5,010 nt of DNA from Candidatus Daviesbacteria bacterium RIFCSPHIGHO2_02_FULL_39_12 (GTDB lineage Bacteria; Patescibacteriota; Microgenomatia; Daviesbacterales; UBA10151): the NCBI GenBank assembly GCA_001777055.1, contig MFCX01000031.1:1-5010 (forward strand). The letters run 5' to 3'. The position numbers and the translations under genes are program-made. Positions 4,964 to 5,010 of the stretch are shown piece after piece (positions within the stretch are counted from its first letter, which is position 1; each line of letters opens with the position of its first letter). Under the pieces are notes generated by a model. That model did no database searches. It saw only the letters and a program-made list of their open reading frames with translations, and was not told where the DNA came from.

Positions 4964-5010
4964 TGTAACAACAGCACAAACTGACATTACCCCACTAATT
5001 CTAAATAACT

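Overview
The window is an AT-rich bacterial segment carrying the translation cluster thrS - infC - rpmI - rplT on the + strand. These genes encode threonyl-tRNA synthetase, initiation factor IF3 and ribosomal proteins L35 and L20. A PIG-L/LmbE-type deacetylase gene follows, and then a crippled insertion sequence on the - strand. Several features suggest a small-genome uncultured bacterium of the Patescibacteria/CPR type, perhaps Microgenomates-like: a threonyl-tRNA synthetase lacking the TGS domain, short proteins, and many short palindromic repeats in tight gene gaps. That assignment is inference. TGA and TAA both act as stops here, so the code looks standard.

Layout: 1-266 is non-coding and ends in a probable extended -10 promoter over a 14-bp perfect palindrome; it would start the thrS mRNA at or next to the ATG. 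thrS occupies 267-1991. A second promoter overlaps the thrS 3' end (1975-2003) and leads to a strong Shine-Dalgarno and infC. IF3 homology shows that infC begins at a CTG codon at 2036, upstream of the first ATG at 2111. rpmI (2671-2868), a doubtful small ORF (from 2870) and rplT (3080-3427) follow. The deacetylase runs from 3524 to 4243. Positions 4272-4963 hold an IS remnant with imperfect inverted ends, a possible target duplication, and the N- and C-terminal parts of a transposase joined out of frame with the catalytic core missing.

The most unusual aspect is that three palindromic repeats interrupt the gaps of an otherwise conserved ribosomal-protein operon. Two are copies of one bipartite double-hairpin element (2563-2657 and 3438-3514). 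The first supplies the last codons and stop of infC and lies just before the rpmI ribosome-binding site; the second lies just before that of the deacetylase. The third, an unrelated 18-bp-stem palindrome (about 3004-3076), separates a strong Shine-Dalgarno from the rplT start, and its fold could bring the two together. IF3, L35 and L20 are classically co-regulated at translation, so these elements sit where they could affect expression. I see no defence system, CRISPR array or convincing RNA gene.
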